Notes under the pieces: model-generated
Told to the model about the DNA's origin: nothing
What the model saw: only the letters and a program-made list of their open reading frames with translations
The model's database searches: none
Assembly: GCA_026712715.1 (NCBI GenBank)
Contig: JAPOPW010000055.1
Coordinates: forward strand, 25,384-89,383
DNA: 64,000 nucleotides
Direction of reading: 5' to 3'
Origin: Immundisolibacterales bacterium
Lineage (GTDB): Bacteria; Pseudomonadota; Gammaproteobacteria; HK1
Made by a program: the position numbers and the translations under genes
In this document: piece after piece, positions 18,391 to 28,243 of the stretch
Numbering within the stretch: position 1 is the first letter of the stretch
Layout of the letters: every line of letters starts with the position of its first letter

Positions 18391-19188
18391 ATGCTCAGCT
18401 CCACGCAGCGCGAACGGTACAGCCGCCACCTCCAGCTTCCGGAGATCGGCGAGGCGGGACAGGCCCGCCTCGCCGCCGCACGGGTGCTGGTGGTCGGCGC
18501 GGGCGGACTCGGCTCGCCGGCGGTGATGTTCCTCGCTGCGGCCGGCGTCGGCACCCTGGCCGTCGCCGACTACGACCGGGTGGATCTATCGAACCTGCAA
18601 CGCCAGCTCCTCTTCCGGACGTCCGACATCGGCGAGGACAAGGTGACGGCTGCGCGCGCGGCGGTCGACGCGCTGAACCCGGACGTCCGGGTGGAGACCA
18701 TCGCGTGGGCGATGGACGGTCCGGACCTCGTGCGCGAGGTGGGGCGGGCGGACGTGGTGGTGGACGCGAGCGACAACTTCGAGACCCGCTTCGAGGTCAA
18801 CGCCGCCTCGCGCGCCACGGGCACTCCCCTCGTGTCCGGAGCCGCCATCCGCATGGAGGGGCAGGTCGCGGTATTCGATCCGAAGGACCCCGACTCTCCC
18901 TGCTACCGGTGCCTGTTCGACGACACCGGCGACCCCGACGAACCGTGCGCGCGGGTCGGGGTCTTCGCGCCGGTCGCCGGAATCACGGGAACGATCCAGG
19001 CCGCGGCGGCGGTAAAGCTCGTCGTCGGGCTGCCGTCCGGCCTCGAAGGAAGGCTCATGCTGATCGACGCCCTCGCGATGCGGGTGCGCACGGTGCGGGT
19101 GCGGAGGGACCCGGCCTGCCCGGCCTGCCGGGGAACGCCGAACGGCGCGGGTGGCGACGGGCGAGGCGGCGGAGCGCCGGCGCGGTGA
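18391..19188 (+). CDS. moeB: MoeB/ThiF-family adenylyltransferase
   Basis: 265 residues from the ATG at 18391 (GAGGCGG upstream; a GTG at 18385 is possible). The nucleotide motif GAGGLGSP is at about 37-44, NLQRQLLFR supplies the conserved Arg residues, and two CxxC pairs (CYRC and CPAC) make the structural zinc site. MoeB adenylates the C-terminus of MoaD in molybdopterin synthesis; ThiF does the same for ThiS, and sequence alone does not fully separate them. The position after prfA-prmC favours MoeB. Its stop overlaps the ubiD start. Confidence 0.9.
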   Translation: MLSSTQRERYSRHLQLPEIGEAGQARLAAARVLVVGAGGLGSPAVMFLAAAGVGTLAVADYDRVDLSNLQRQLLFRTSDIGEDKVTAARAAVDALNPDVRVETIAWAMDGPDLVREVGRADVVVDASDNFETRFEVNAASRATGTPLVSGAAIRMEGQVAVFDPKDPDSPCYRCLFDDTGDPDEPCARVGVFAPVAGITGTIQAAAAVKLVVGLPSGLEGRLMLIDALAMRVRTVRVRRDPACPACRGTPNGAGGDGRGGGAPAR

Positions 19189-20714
19189 ATCCCTCCCCCA
19201 CCCCCCGGCACCGCTACCGGGACCTCCGCGATTTCATCGCGGGCCTCGAAGCGGCCGGCGATCTCGTGCGGGTGCGCGCCGAGGTGGACCCGCGCCTCGA
19301 GATGACCGCGGTGTGCGACCGGACCCTTCGCGGCGGCGGCCCCGCGCTCCTCTTCGAACGGCCAACCGGACACCGCACCCCGGTGCTCGCCAACCTCTTC
19401 GGCACCCGAAGCCGGGTCGCGGCGGCCATGGGGGCGGAGAGCGTCGAGGCGCTGCGCGAGATCGGCGAGCTCCTCGCCTTCCTGCGTCAGCCGGACCCGC
19501 CCCGGGACCTCCGCGAGGCCTGGCGGTCGCTCCCCATCTTCAAGCAGGTTCTTGCGATGTCGCCGCGCGAGACCCGCTCCCCTCCCTGCCGCGAGGTGGT
19601 GCTGGAGGGAGACGCGGTGGACCTCGCGGAGTGGCCCGTCCAGACCTGCTGGCCGGAGGACGCGGGACCGCTCATCACCTGGGCCCTCGTCATCACCCGG
19701 GGCCCGGGGGGCGGCCGGCAGAACCTCGGCATCTACCGCCAGCAGGTCATCGATCGGAACCGGGTCATCATGCGGTGGCTCGCGCAACGGGGGGGCGCGC
19801 TCGACTACCGGGCGTGGCGCAAGGCCCGGCCGGGGGAGCCGTTCCCGGTCGCCGTCGCCCTCGGGGCGGACCCCGCGACGACCCTCGCCGCGGTGACCCC
19901 GATCCCGGATTCGCTCTCCGAGTACGCCTTCGCGGGCCTGCTCCGCGGCGCCCGCACCGGGGTCGCGCGCGCCCTCGGCTCCGACCTCCAGGTGCCGGCG
20001 AGCGCGGAGATCGTGCTCGAGGGCGCCATCCATCCCGGGGACGAGGCGCCGGAGGGGCCGTTCGGGGACCACACCGGGTACTACAACGACGTCGAGTCCT
20101 TCCCGGTCTTCACCATCGACCGCATCACCCACCGCCGCGACCCCATCTACCACAGCACCTACACCGGGCGGCCGCCGGACGAGCCGGCCGTCCTCGGGGC
20201 GGCCATGAACGAGCTCTTCATCCCCCTCCTTCGCCGCCAGTTTCCCGAGATCCGCGACTTCTACCTGCCGCCGGAAGGCTGCTCGTACCGGATCGGAATC
20301 GTCTCGATGGAAAAGCAGTACGCGGGACACGCGAAGCGGGTGATGTTCGGCCTGTGGTCGGTGCTCCGACAGTTCATGTACACCAAGATCATCATCGTGG
20401 TGGACGCGGACATCGACGTCCGGGACTGGAAGGACGTCGCCTGGGCGCTCGCTACCCGGACGGACCCCGCCCGCGACGTCACCCTGGTCGAGAACACCCC
20501 GATCGACTACCTCGACTTCGCCTCTCCGGTGGCGGGTCTCGGCTCCAAGATGGGCATCGACGCGACCGGAAAATGGCCCGGCGAGACGGAGCGCGCGTGG
20601 GGGCGCCCCATCACGATGGCGCGCGAGGTTCTCGACCGCGTCGATGCGATGTGGGAGAGCCTCCGGATCCCCCTCCCCGCCCCCGAGCCGCCGGAGGACG
20701 TGCCCGGCGCCTGA
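19185..20714 (+). CDS. ubiD: UbiD-family decarboxylase
   Basis: 509 residues from a GTG at 19185 that overlaps the moeB stop (GTGA). The strongly conserved block [20 protein letters not shown], followed by LAQRGGALD, is that of 3-octaprenyl-4-hydroxybenzoate carboxy-lyase. [12 protein letters not shown] carries the prenylated-FMN/metal site glutamate. It removes the carboxyl group in ubiquinone synthesis using prenylated FMN made by UbiX, which is not in the window. Length and motifs match UbiD rather than the phenolic-acid decarboxylase paralogs. Confidence 0.93.
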   Translation: MNPSPTPRHRYRDLRDFIAGLEAAGDLVRVRAEVDPRLEMTAVCDRTLRGGGPALLFERPTGHRTPVLANLFGTRSRVAAAMGAESVEALREIGELLAFLRQPDPPRDLREAWRSLPIFKQVLAMSPRETRSPPCREVVLEGDAVDLAEWPVQTCWPEDAGPLITWALVITRGPGGGRQNLGIYRQQVIDRNRVIMRWLAQRGGALDYRAWRKARPGEPFPVAVALGADPATTLAAVTPIPDSLSEYAFAGLLRGARTGVARALGSDLQVPASAEIVLEGAIHPGDEAPEGPFGDHTGYYNDVESFPVFTIDRITHRRDPIYHSTYTGRPPDEPAVLGAAMNELFIPLLRRQFPEIRDFYLPPEGCSYRIGIVSMEKQYAGHAKRVMFGLWSVLRQFMYTKIIIVVDADIDVRDWKDVAWALATRTDPARDVTLVENTPIDYLDFASPVAGLGSKMGIDATGKWPGETERAWGRPITMAREVLDRVDAMWESLRIPLPAPEPPEDVPGA

Positions 20715-21428
20715 TCAATAAAGGAGCGCGACGTTGCAGTCCTGGCTGTCGCTCGCGATGTCGTAGATCTGCGAGCCTCCTCCGCCCGTCGCGACGCAGC
20801 TCGCTTCGCCCTGCGCCGCTTCGCCGAAGGTTGCGCCGCTGCTCACGGTGAGGCGCAGCCCGCCGGTGTCCGGCACGCCGTCGTCGATCTTGATGTCGAG
20901 CTCGCGCGCGAGATCGACCGGCAGTCCCCGGCCGAGGACGAGATTGAGACGCACCGGGGGCGCACCGCCGGAGTGGAGATAGTCGTCCGTCCTGCCGAGC
21001 ACCATGACCCGGTTGAACGGATTGAGCGGGGCGCGCTGGTTGGCCGGCGTGGGCTCGACCGCATCGCCCGCAAACTCTCCCTTCAGGAATCCCGCCTTCG
21101 CGAGCTGTTCCCAGAGGGCGTTCGGCTCGGCCCACACGCTTCCCGAGTCGTTGTCGATCCGGCCGTTGTCGTTTCCGCCGCCGGTCACCGCGACGCCGAG
21201 GGCCTCGCCCGCTTCGGTCGCGTTCCAGTCGCCGGGAACGCGCCGGTAGCGATCGACGAAGGCGAAGTACGCGGACTGGATCCCGGCGCTCGTGGAGGCG
21301 AGGTTGCGCACCCGGGCGCTGCCGATGAGCTCCTGGCCGGTCAGAACCGCGCCGACGAGCAGCCCGACCACGACCAGCACCACGGCGATCTCGATGAGGG
21401 TGAAGCCGGCGTCTTTCCGTGCTTGCAT
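20715..21428 (-). CDS. Type IV prepilin / major-pilin-like protein
   Basis: 237 residues from the ATG at 21428 with GGAG upstream. The prepilin signal is textbook: a short basic leader MQARKDAG, cleavage before F9, E13 at mature position +5, and a 20-residue hydrophobic helix. The globular part has a D/N-rich segment (GGGNDNGRIDNDSGS), possibly a calcium-binding loop, and two cysteines near the C-terminus that could form the pilin disulfide loop. It is the last gene of the pilus run. The 254 bp upstream could hold its own promoter, but I see no clear one. Confidence 0.88.
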   Translation of the reverse strand: MQARKDAGFTLIEIAVVLVVVGLLVGAVLTGQELIGSARVRNLASTSAGIQSAYFAFVDRYRRVPGDWNATEAGEALGVAVTGGGNDNGRIDNDSGSVWAEPNALWEQLAKAGFLKGEFAGDAVEPTPANQRAPLNPFNRVMVLGRTDDYLHSGGAPPVRLNLVLGRGLPVDLARELDIKIDDGVPDTGGLRLTVSSGATFGEAAQGEASCVATGGGGSQIYDIASDSQDCNVALLY

Positions 21429-21682
21429 TCGATTTTCTCCGGCGCAGCGATGTCCGTGGCGCCTCGGGTGAGTGAGAGTGAGATTGATGGAATCACGCGG
21501 CCCGACCGGGACCCGTGGGAATGCCGGCGGGCGGGAGCGGCGGAAGCCGGTGATCGCGATGTCGAGCCCCGTTCGAGCGGTGTTCCGTCCGGTTCTCCCG
21601 GGTGCACCGAACCAGCGCACCCCGGCGCCTTCGCTGCCCTGGAGCCGGCGGCGGCCGGCGGCCGGGACGTTCGGGGCCACGA

Positions 21683-22351
21683 TCACGGCCACGTTCCGGC
21701 CCGCACCAGCCGGCCGAGGAGGACGTTCTTGGACAGCCAGACGACGACATCGTCGAAGCCGCCGGAACCGGCCCGCCCCGGTACGGAGCGGGCGTAGCGG
21801 GGATCGGGGCGGGACGGATTGACGCAGCCCGCGGAGCCGCCGCCGGTTCCGTCGTTCTCTCCGTCCGGACGACCGTTCGCGCCGCAGGAGAAGAGGATCG
21901 CGGCCGGCGCCTCCGGATCGCCCACCGTCAGGCGTTCGGCCGTCCGCGGATCGTCTATCCGAAGGCCGCCCCGGGTGTTCGGCGGACGCGGCATGCCGTC
22001 CGGACCCGTAACGGCATCGTTGCCCCGATACCGCAGTGGCCGCCCCCAGCCGTCCACCCCCGGGATTCCCAGGGTCGCGCGCGGAAGCTCGCCCTCGATC
22101 CCTCGGCAGGGCGCCTCCGGCGAGCCGGGAAGGTCTTCCGCCCCATCGCCGTCGATGTCCGGGCAGGGCAGCCGGTTGCCGTGCGATGCCGCATACCCGA
22201 TCAGCGCCTCCAGCCCCTGGTGAAGCGCGGCTTCGGTCTCGCGCAGCCGAAACCGGTCGACCTGGGCGGCGAGCGGGATCATCAGCCCCCCGAGCAGAAG
22301 CGCGCTCACCGCAAGGGCGATGGCCACCTCGATCAGTGAGAGTCCTTCCAT
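21683..22351 (-). CDS. Prepilin-like minor pilin with LPCPD motif
   Basis: 222 residues from an ATG at 22351. The class III signal is EG|LSLIE followed by a hydrophobic helix, with E at +5. With this ATG the leader is only three residues and uncharged. The upstream in-frame sequence is basic (RAPRPAKG) but lacks a normal start codon, so the start is uncertain. After the helix comes LIGYAASHGNRLPCPDIDG, a motif shared with the next gene upstream. Four Cys in the globular domain suggest disulfides. Probably a minor pilin primed into the tip of the pilus. Confidence 0.75.
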   Translation of the reverse strand: MEGLSLIEVAIALAVSALLLGGLMIPLAAQVDRFRLRETEAALHQGLEALIGYAASHGNRLPCPDIDGDGAEDLPGSPEAPCRGIEGELPRATLGIPGVDGWGRPLRYRGNDAVTGPDGMPRPPNTRGGLRIDDPRTAERLTVGDPEAPAAILFSCGANGRPDGENDGTGGGSAGCVNPSRPDPRYARSVPGRAGSGGFDDVVVWLSKNVLLGRLVRAGTWP

Positions 22352-22560
22352 GCCCTTTGCCGGTCGCGGAGCCCGCGTCGCACCATCCCGATCGACGAGT
22401 ACGGTCCCGCCCGTCGTTTCCGTCCATCCCCGAATGCCCAATGACGGATTGACGGACGGTCGGGCTGCCCGAGGGGACGGGAGATCGCCGCGCGCAGCTA
22501 CCCGACCGTGGCCACGATCGGGCCGACGTTCGGTACCGGACGTGGTGTGTCGACCACGGG

Positions 22561-24222
22561 TCACGGGTTGAAGACTCCCGGTGCGGGCGCGATGACCGAA
22601 ATCCGATCGTTGAACGATTCGTTCGAACTGCGGATCTCGTAACGGTAGTTGGCGGGATTCGCGTTTTCCCCTTCCAGCCATTGGAAGAGTCCCGGGCTCT
22701 CGCGCCGCTGGTGCGCGAGCTCCGGCCCGGCGTAGAGGGCAATCGCGACTGCGGAGTTCGTGTTCCTTCGCCCGTCGAAGGAGACACGAACGACCTCCAG
22801 GCAACGCCCCGGCGTGTCGCAGGTCTTCTCCCCACCGGCTGCGAAGGACGGCGCGATCGCGAACATGAGCAAGTGGTGCCATCGGTTCTCGTACAGCCAG
22901 CCGGGGACCGCTTCGCCGACTCCGAGCGCGTATGCGACCCCTTCCACGGCGAGCGCACCGTCGACCGGCCCCGGCTCGAATTCCAACCGGCCGCGCCCGG
23001 TCTCCACGCCGCGGGTTACATCGACGACCTCGACGTGCGACGCTTCGACCCACTCGGTGCCGCTAATCGAGCGCCGGCGCACGTCGGTGGGAGACGGCGG
23101 TGAAATCGTGATGTCTCCAGCCAGGTGAAGGTCGACGCGGAACACCCATTCCCGCCCGGGACCCGGGACGTGCCGGCCCTCGCCGGTGCAGTCGATTCGG
23201 ATCGCTTCCGTCCATACGCACTCTCCGTGCGCGACCGTCGCGGCGCGGGCGAGCGAGCGGACATCGGCCGGGTCGACCGTTCCCGATGCGGTGACGGCCC
23301 CGCCGGGGAGAGATCCCGCAATCCGGAACGATGTGGCAATCGAGCCGCCGGCCGGAACGATCGGGAGACGCCCCGACATCACGCCGGGCACGGGCACGGC
23401 AGCGTCGGGTGGGTCGTCCCACGGGGCGAGCCAGGGGAACGCCCCCGTGTTCCACGGTGCGTCCCGGTATCGTTCCAGCCCCGCCCGCACCGCGGCCAGC
23501 GCGCGCCTCGCGGCGGCGGCCATCAGCTCGTCGCGAGAAATCGCCACCACCCGATCGTTCAGGCGGTCATGCGAGGCGAGCGCGGCGGGGAGCGATGCTC
23601 CACGCGAGACGAATGTGTCATCGCGCGGGATCTCGTTTCCCGCCTCGAGGTATTGACCCACATCGCGCCGGCTCCGGCTTCGATCCTGGAACGCGAGCGG
23701 CTCGCCCGGGGCGAGGACGACCGCGGCGATCCTGCTTCGTCCGTCGACGACGAGCTCCGCATCCGTCTCGCCGTTCATCGGTCGGTACTTGTAGCCATTG
23801 GCTCGAAACCGGTCGGCGAGGGCATACCAGAGCCGTTCGCCCGAGCCGTCTCGCGGGTCGTGCAGTCCGAGGCGGCGCCAGGGCAACCGGCCGATCGAAT
23901 TCGCACGACAGGGCGTGTTCGGTGATCCGTTGCCGCTCGTATCCGGGCACGGGAGATAGCCGGGTCCGTTGCGTCCGCCATGCTGATCCGGATAGGAGAC
24001 GGCGTACCCGATGAGCCCTTCGCGGGCTGCCGCAAGGGCCGCCTCGGTCCGAAGCGCCTTGTGGTGGGAACGCGCCGTCGCCTCCAGCCACTCGATGCTC
24101 ACGAGCCCCGACCCGAGAGCGAGGGCAAGCACCAGCGCGATGAGGGCCGCTCCGCGCTGAGAGCGAAGCGGACCTGACGAGTAGCGAGCGCAACGGCATG
24201 CTCCGGCTGCTTCGATCGGCAC
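22561..24222 (-). CDS. Large prepilin-like protein of the pilus locus
   Basis: 553 residues from a GTG at 24222 with GGATGAG upstream; the open frame extends further but loses character. Near the N-terminus, SQRGAALIALVLALALGSGL is a signal-anchor resembling PilX/MshP-type minor pilins, without the usual +5 glutamate. It is followed by EGLIGYAVSYPD and, after a short insert, YLPCPDTSGNG and GRLPWRRLGL, which parallels the smaller pilin downstream. The C-terminal 350 residues are beta-rich and not assignable. Size and position suggest a pilus-tip adhesin or large minor pilin; this is inference. Confidence 0.65.
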   Translation of the reverse strand: MPIEAAGACRCARYSSGPLRSQRGAALIALVLALALGSGLVSIEWLEATARSHHKALRTEAALAAAREGLIGYAVSYPDQHGGRNGPGYLPCPDTSGNGSPNTPCRANSIGRLPWRRLGLHDPRDGSGERLWYALADRFRANGYKYRPMNGETDAELVVDGRSRIAAVVLAPGEPLAFQDRSRSRRDVGQYLEAGNEIPRDDTFVSRGASLPAALASHDRLNDRVVAISRDELMAAAARRALAAVRAGLERYRDAPWNTGAFPWLAPWDDPPDAAVPVPGVMSGRLPIVPAGGSIATSFRIAGSLPGGAVTASGTVDPADVRSLARAATVAHGECVWTEAIRIDCTGEGRHVPGPGREWVFRVDLHLAGDITISPPSPTDVRRRSISGTEWVEASHVEVVDVTRGVETGRGRLEFEPGPVDGALAVEGVAYALGVGEAVPGWLYENRWHHLLMFAIAPSFAAGGEKTCDTPGRCLEVVRVSFDGRRNTNSAVAIALYAGPELAHQRRESPGLFQWLEGENANPANYRYEIRSSNESFNDRISVIAPAPGVFNP

Positions 24223-24380
24223 GCGTTCGAGCTCATCCAGTTTCGATTCCGTTTTAGCTGGCCCGGCCGCGCGCGCGAAGGTGCGCCGAGCCGCGGGACG
24301 ACCGATCCGTAGCGTGACCGTCCGTGGAGGCCGAACCCCCGTCCCCGCGCTCGCGCCCGCTCCACGGCACGACCGGGGAC

Positions 24381-25532
24381 TCAATTCTCGTCGGGTGCCG
24401 GTGGATCGGTGAGAGGCACGCGGGAGAACGTGCGTAGGGAATGCGCCCGCTCTGATCGGAATGCACTCCTACGGACCGGATCGCGGACGGGATCGGTGAT
24501 GCGGCCGGTCGCCGGATCGAATCGCTGTCCCGGCCGGACCGCGAACCATCTCCCTCCGGCCTCGAGACGAACCCCCGGCGGCAGGGCGCGGGACGGGGTT
24601 GTGGGGTGGATGGACCGGTCGCGGTAGTCGACTCTCTTTCCGTCGATCCATGCGAAGACCGATTGGCCCGATCGGGCGACCAGCCCTTCGACATCCACCC
24701 ACTGGACCGGAAGGGACGAAGGGGCGGGGCGGGGCGGGCGCCTGACCGTTCTCTCGTGAGCGCCTGCCTCTGCGATGCGAACGGCGGCGGCGGCGGACGA
24801 GTCGATTCGAGCTCGCTCGGCGGCCGTCATGAAGAGCCTTCCGAACCCTTCCGGCGGCGGGAAGCCGGAAGCGGGCAACGTCGCCGCAGCGCCGGCCATG
24901 GAATCGCCGTCAACGCCGTCCGTGGCAGGAGGCATCCAGCCTGCCTCGACTCCCGCGAGCGTCACCGTCTTCCATCGGAGCCGGCACGAAGCATCGATGG
25001 CCGCATGCTTCGGGGACCCGGTCCCCCCGGAACCCGATCGCACGAGCCGACAGCCCGATACGACGAACAGCCCGCGAGCCTCCCGTTCGAGGACCGAGAG
25101 GAAATCCGGAAGCTCGCCTTCGTGCCGCATGCCGAGCTCGACCGACATGTCGGAGACCTGAACCTCGACACTGCCGTCGTGCCCCGCGCCGCGCGCCATC
25201 GCCACGCGATGATGCGCGCTCGGGACTTCGGCGGCCGCGACCCCCATCGCCTCCGCCCACTGCGTCGTGTCCCCGTTGCCAATCCGGCCGTGCGCCGCCC
25301 ACAGGCGGTACAGGCGTCCGAAGTGGCGCCGCTGCCTCCGTTCGTCTTCGAGCGCGGCATGGCGCCGGCGGACCTCGGTGAGCCGCGCCTCGGCTTCGTT
25401 CGACCGCCCTGCAACGGACAGCTCATGCCACCACGCCGCGCCAGTGGAGCCCGCACCGGCGAGCGCCGTCACGGCGAATACCGCGAGCGGTACCCTGAGG
25501 CAACGCCACGGACTCTCAGCCGCTTCCCGCAT
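24381..25532 (-). CDS. Pilus assembly protein, MshJ/PilO-like with MshK/PilP-like tail
   Basis: 383 residues. One N-terminal TM (about 13-33), then a coiled coil (EAEARLTEVRRRHAALEDER), then a ferredoxin-like fold region typical of GspM/PilO/MshJ. The last ~110 residues, after a linker, contain VQWVDVEGLVARSGQSVFAW and then IDGKRVDYRD, resembling the periplasmic HR domain of MshK/PilP that contacts the secretin. The gene thus looks like MshJ and MshK joined. It overlaps the end of the preceding PilM/PilN-like gene by 17 bp. The family assignment is from architecture, not strong identity. Confidence 0.6.
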   Translation of the reverse strand: MREAAESPWRCLRVPLAVFAVTALAGAGSTGAAWWHELSVAGRSNEAEARLTEVRRRHAALEDERRQRRHFGRLYRLWAAHGRIGNGDTTQWAEAMGVAAAEVPSAHHRVAMARGAGHDGSVEVQVSDMSVELGMRHEGELPDFLSVLEREARGLFVVSGCRLVRSGSGGTGSPKHAAIDASCRLRWKTVTLAGVEAGWMPPATDGVDGDSMAGAAATLPASGFPPPEGFGRLFMTAAERARIDSSAAAAVRIAEAGAHERTVRRPPRPAPSSLPVQWVDVEGLVARSGQSVFAWIDGKRVDYRDRSIHPTTPSRALPPGVRLEAGGRWFAVRPGQRFDPATGRITDPVRDPVRRSAFRSERAHSLRTFSRVPLTDPPAPDEN

Positions 25533-27060
25533 TTACCACCATCCGCACCTCGAACTCGGCAACCCGCCCCGGCCGGTAGCCGCTTCCCCCGGGGTCCTCC
25601 GGGATTTCCAAGACCTCGACACGGCTCATCCGCGGCAAGGCTTCGAGCCTCTCCACGAACCGGAACACCTCTTCGGTCGCCGCCCGATAGTGCCCGCCGA
25701 AGCGCTCGACCCTTCCCCGCAATCGGACATTTCGAAACTGCTCGCGCGGGGCGTCCTCGTCCGCCAGGTCCGGCCACCCCTCCCGCTCGGAAACCTCGAA
25801 CCACTCGAGGCTGTCGAGCTCGAGGTCGGGAGAATCCGCGAGCGCTTCGCTCAGCGACTGCAGAACAGGGAGGGCCCGGACCCGATTCGCGTCGAGGCGC
25901 TGCGCCGTTTCCACCGCGAGCCGAAGGTCATGCAGCGCCACCTCCGCTTCCGGCGGCCGTTCCATGCGATAGCGCTCCTCCCGGGAATGCGCCTCCCGGA
26001 CCAGGGTCTCGGTGGTTGCGACGATCCCCGCGGAGCGCTGCCACGAGAATCCGCTCCATGCGGCACCCACGAGGAGAATCGACACCCCGGCCACCCAGAG
26101 CACGCGGGCGACTTGCGTCGAACGGTGAACCGCGAGAACAGCGGCCGGGCCATAGTGGTCGGGCGGCGGCGCGCTCAGCGCGAGACGAACGAACAAGCGG
26201 TCGCAGGCCAGACCCGATTCGCCGGTGAGCGCGTCGGATCGCCCGCGACCGCGGCGCGCGAGCACCCGCTCGACGGCATCCGCGTCGACGAGCCCTTCGA
26301 CGAGCTTTCCCGGATGCGCCGTCTTCCGGATCGCGGTCAGCAGGCGCGCGTCCGCGACGAGCCGGATCTCGAGCTCCTGCCCTGCGTCGGCCGTACGATC
26401 GAGGTGGTGCACGAATCGGTCGATCTCCGTCAGGATGCCGTGAACCCGTTCGCTCGAATCGGCGGGAGGAAGGGCCGCAAGACGGCTCGACGAGAAGCGT
26501 CCGTCCTCGAAGCAGGTCTGTCGAAGGCCTCGTTCGCCGCTCTCGGTGACGAGGAGAACCCGTGCTGCTTCGACACGAAGCACCGGGAGCAGCCGCGCGC
26601 TCGCGAGGGGCAACGAATGGACTCCGACGATTCTCTGCCCGCGAAGCGCGTCGAGCCAGGGCTCGATCCGTTCCGGACGGACGATGGCGGAGAACAGGAT
26701 TCGGTCATCGCGCCGTCCCTCCGCCATCCGGCCCTCGCGCCGGGCCGATACGTAGGGCGTGCCGTGGAACAGCCGGGCGCTCCGGGTCGTGGTGACTTCC
26801 CGCCGGGCACGGCCGAATACGTGAGGGACCGCTTCGCGCTGGAAGTCCTCTTCGACCACGTCGACGAGGAGGTGGATCGGGGGCGGCGAAGTGCGAGCCA
26901 GCAACCGCCGGAGATCGGCGTATCCCGTCGCGTCCGCTGCGAAGTCCAGCGCCGGCGCGCTCGCCGGCCGCAGCCCGCGAAACAGCCGCGCGCCGCCCGC
27001 TCGGACGATGAGCACCCAGCGGCCAGGCCGCCTAGAGAGAAATTCCGGCGACCATTTCAT
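25516..27060 (-). CDS. Pilus assembly protein, GspL/MshI-like (PilM-PilN type)
   Basis: 514 residues. A cytoplasmic N-terminal half of about 310 residues, a single TM at about 318-338 (VARVLWVAGVSILLVGAAW), then a coiled coil and a small alpha/beta periplasmic domain. This is the arrangement of GspL or of PilM joined to PilN. In type IV pili it links the ATPase in the cytoplasm to the PilO/PilP alignment complex. The ATG at 27060 lies 29 bp inside the gspF-like gene. Sequence identity to named families is low by eye, so the call rests on topology and operon position. Confidence 0.6.
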   Translation of the reverse strand: MKWSPEFLSRRPGRWVLIVRAGGARLFRGLRPASAPALDFAADATGYADLRRLLARTSPPPIHLLVDVVEEDFQREAVPHVFGRARREVTTTRSARLFHGTPYVSARREGRMAEGRRDDRILFSAIVRPERIEPWLDALRGQRIVGVHSLPLASARLLPVLRVEAARVLLVTESGERGLRQTCFEDGRFSSSRLAALPPADSSERVHGILTEIDRFVHHLDRTADAGQELEIRLVADARLLTAIRKTAHPGKLVEGLVDADAVERVLARRGRGRSDALTGESGLACDRLFVRLALSAPPPDHYGPAAVLAVHRSTQVARVLWVAGVSILLVGAAWSGFSWQRSAGIVATTETLVREAHSREERYRMERPPEAEVALHDLRLAVETAQRLDANRVRALPVLQSLSEALADSPDLELDSLEWFEVSEREGWPDLADEDAPREQFRNVRLRGRVERFGGHYRAATEEVFRFVERLEALPRMSRVEVLEIPEDPGGSGYRPGRVAEFEVRMVVNAGSG

Positions 27061-28243
27061 AGATCGGCCCCATGACCGAGATCACCACCCACAGCAGCAT
27101 CGCCCCGAGCACCAGGGTGGACGCGGGGCCGATGAGGGCCTGGACCCGCTCGGCCGCGTCACGCACGTCGCGCTCGTAGAAGTAGCCGATGTTCGACAGC
27201 GCCGTGTCGAGGGCGCCGGTGCTCTCCCCGACCCGCAGCATCCTGAGCACTAGCGGAGGGAACAGTCCCGCCTGCTCGAAGCCTTCGCTGATGCTCGCGC
27301 CTTCCGCAATCCGGTTCGCCGCGGTTCGGGCCGCCTCCTCCACCGCCCGATTGGCGAGCAGGCCCTCACCGATCCGGATGCTCTCGAGCACGGATATTCC
27401 CGATGCGTACATGAGCGCAAAGCAGTTGACGAACCGGGCGAGGATGAGCTTCTTGCGGAGGGGGCCGATGAACCAGACCCGGAGACGAAGCGCATCCACG
27501 GTGCGGCGAAGGCGCCGGCTCATCCGGGCCCCCGCCGCGAGCAGCAACCAGGGGGCGGCGACCGCGGGAGCCAGGTACCACCAATCCACGGCGAACCGCG
27601 AAACCGCAATGAGGGCGCGAGCATGGATCGGGAGCTCCTCGCCCATGGTCTCGATGAAGGCGGCGAGGCGCGGGACGAGATAGAGCATGAGGAACACGAT
27701 CACGGCGCCGATGACCACGGCGACGAGAATCGGGGCGACGAGCACCTTCCTGAACCGCATTGCGTGCTCGTCGTGCCAGCGAAGGCTCTCGGTGAGACGC
27801 CTCAGCACCACGGGAAGCTGCCCGCTCGTTTCCCCGGCGCGCACCAGGTTCACGATCATCGAGTCGAAGGTCCGCGGATGCCGGGCCATCGCCTCGGAAA
27901 GGCTCGCGCCGCCATGGATCGCCTCCACCATGCCCGCGATCACCTCGCGGAGGTGGAAACCCTTGACCGAGTCGCGAAGATCCGCGAGCGCATCGGGAAT
28001 CGGAACCGAGGCGGTGAGGAGCTGTTCGAGGTGAAAGCAGAAATTGATGAGCTGGCCGCGGCGAACCGGCGGGTGCAGCGCCCAGGCTCGGGCGCTGCGC
28101 GCCGGGGCGCAGGCGACGAGATCCAGGCCGAGGCGGCGAAGTCGCGCCTCGAGATCCAGCTCGTGCGCCGCTTCCATCCGGCCGCGGCGGATGCGCCCGT
28201 GCGCGTCCATCGCCCGATACCGCATCGGGACGAGCGGGGTCAC
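27032..28243 (-). CDS. GspF/MshG-family pilus platform protein
   Basis: 403 residues from a GTG at 28243 overlapping the ATPase stop (GTGA). It has two copies of the T2SSF domain: the first includes FCFHLEQLLTASVPIPDAL and LVRAGETSGQLPVVLRRL, the second FALMYASGISVLESI and MLRVGESTGALDTAL. Three TMs are apparent (about 165-190, 215-240 and 375-397). It is the inner-membrane platform on which the ATPase acts to extrude pilins. Confidence 0.92.
   Translation of the reverse strand: MTPLVPMRYRAMDAHGRIRRGRMEAAHELDLEARLRRLGLDLVACAPARSARAWALHPPVRRGQLINFCFHLEQLLTASVPIPDALADLRDSVKGFHLREVIAGMVEAIHGGASLSEAMARHPRTFDSMIVNLVRAGETSGQLPVVLRRLTESLRWHDEHAMRFRKVLVAPILVAVVIGAVIVFLMLYLVPRLAAFIETMGEELPIHARALIAVSRFAVDWWYLAPAVAAPWLLLAAGARMSRRLRRTVDALRLRVWFIGPLRKKLILARFVNCFALMYASGISVLESIRIGEGLLANRAVEEAARTAANRIAEGASISEGFEQAGLFPPLVLRMLRVGESTGALDTALSNIGYFYERDVRDAAERVQALIGPASTLVLGAMLLWVVISVMGPIYEMVAGISL

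Noticed and set aside
22499..22520. Near-perfect palindrome cccgaccgtgg/ccacgatcggg
   Set aside because: It has one mismatch and no loop, and in a GC-rich intergenic gap such palindromes occur by chance; it has no second copy.
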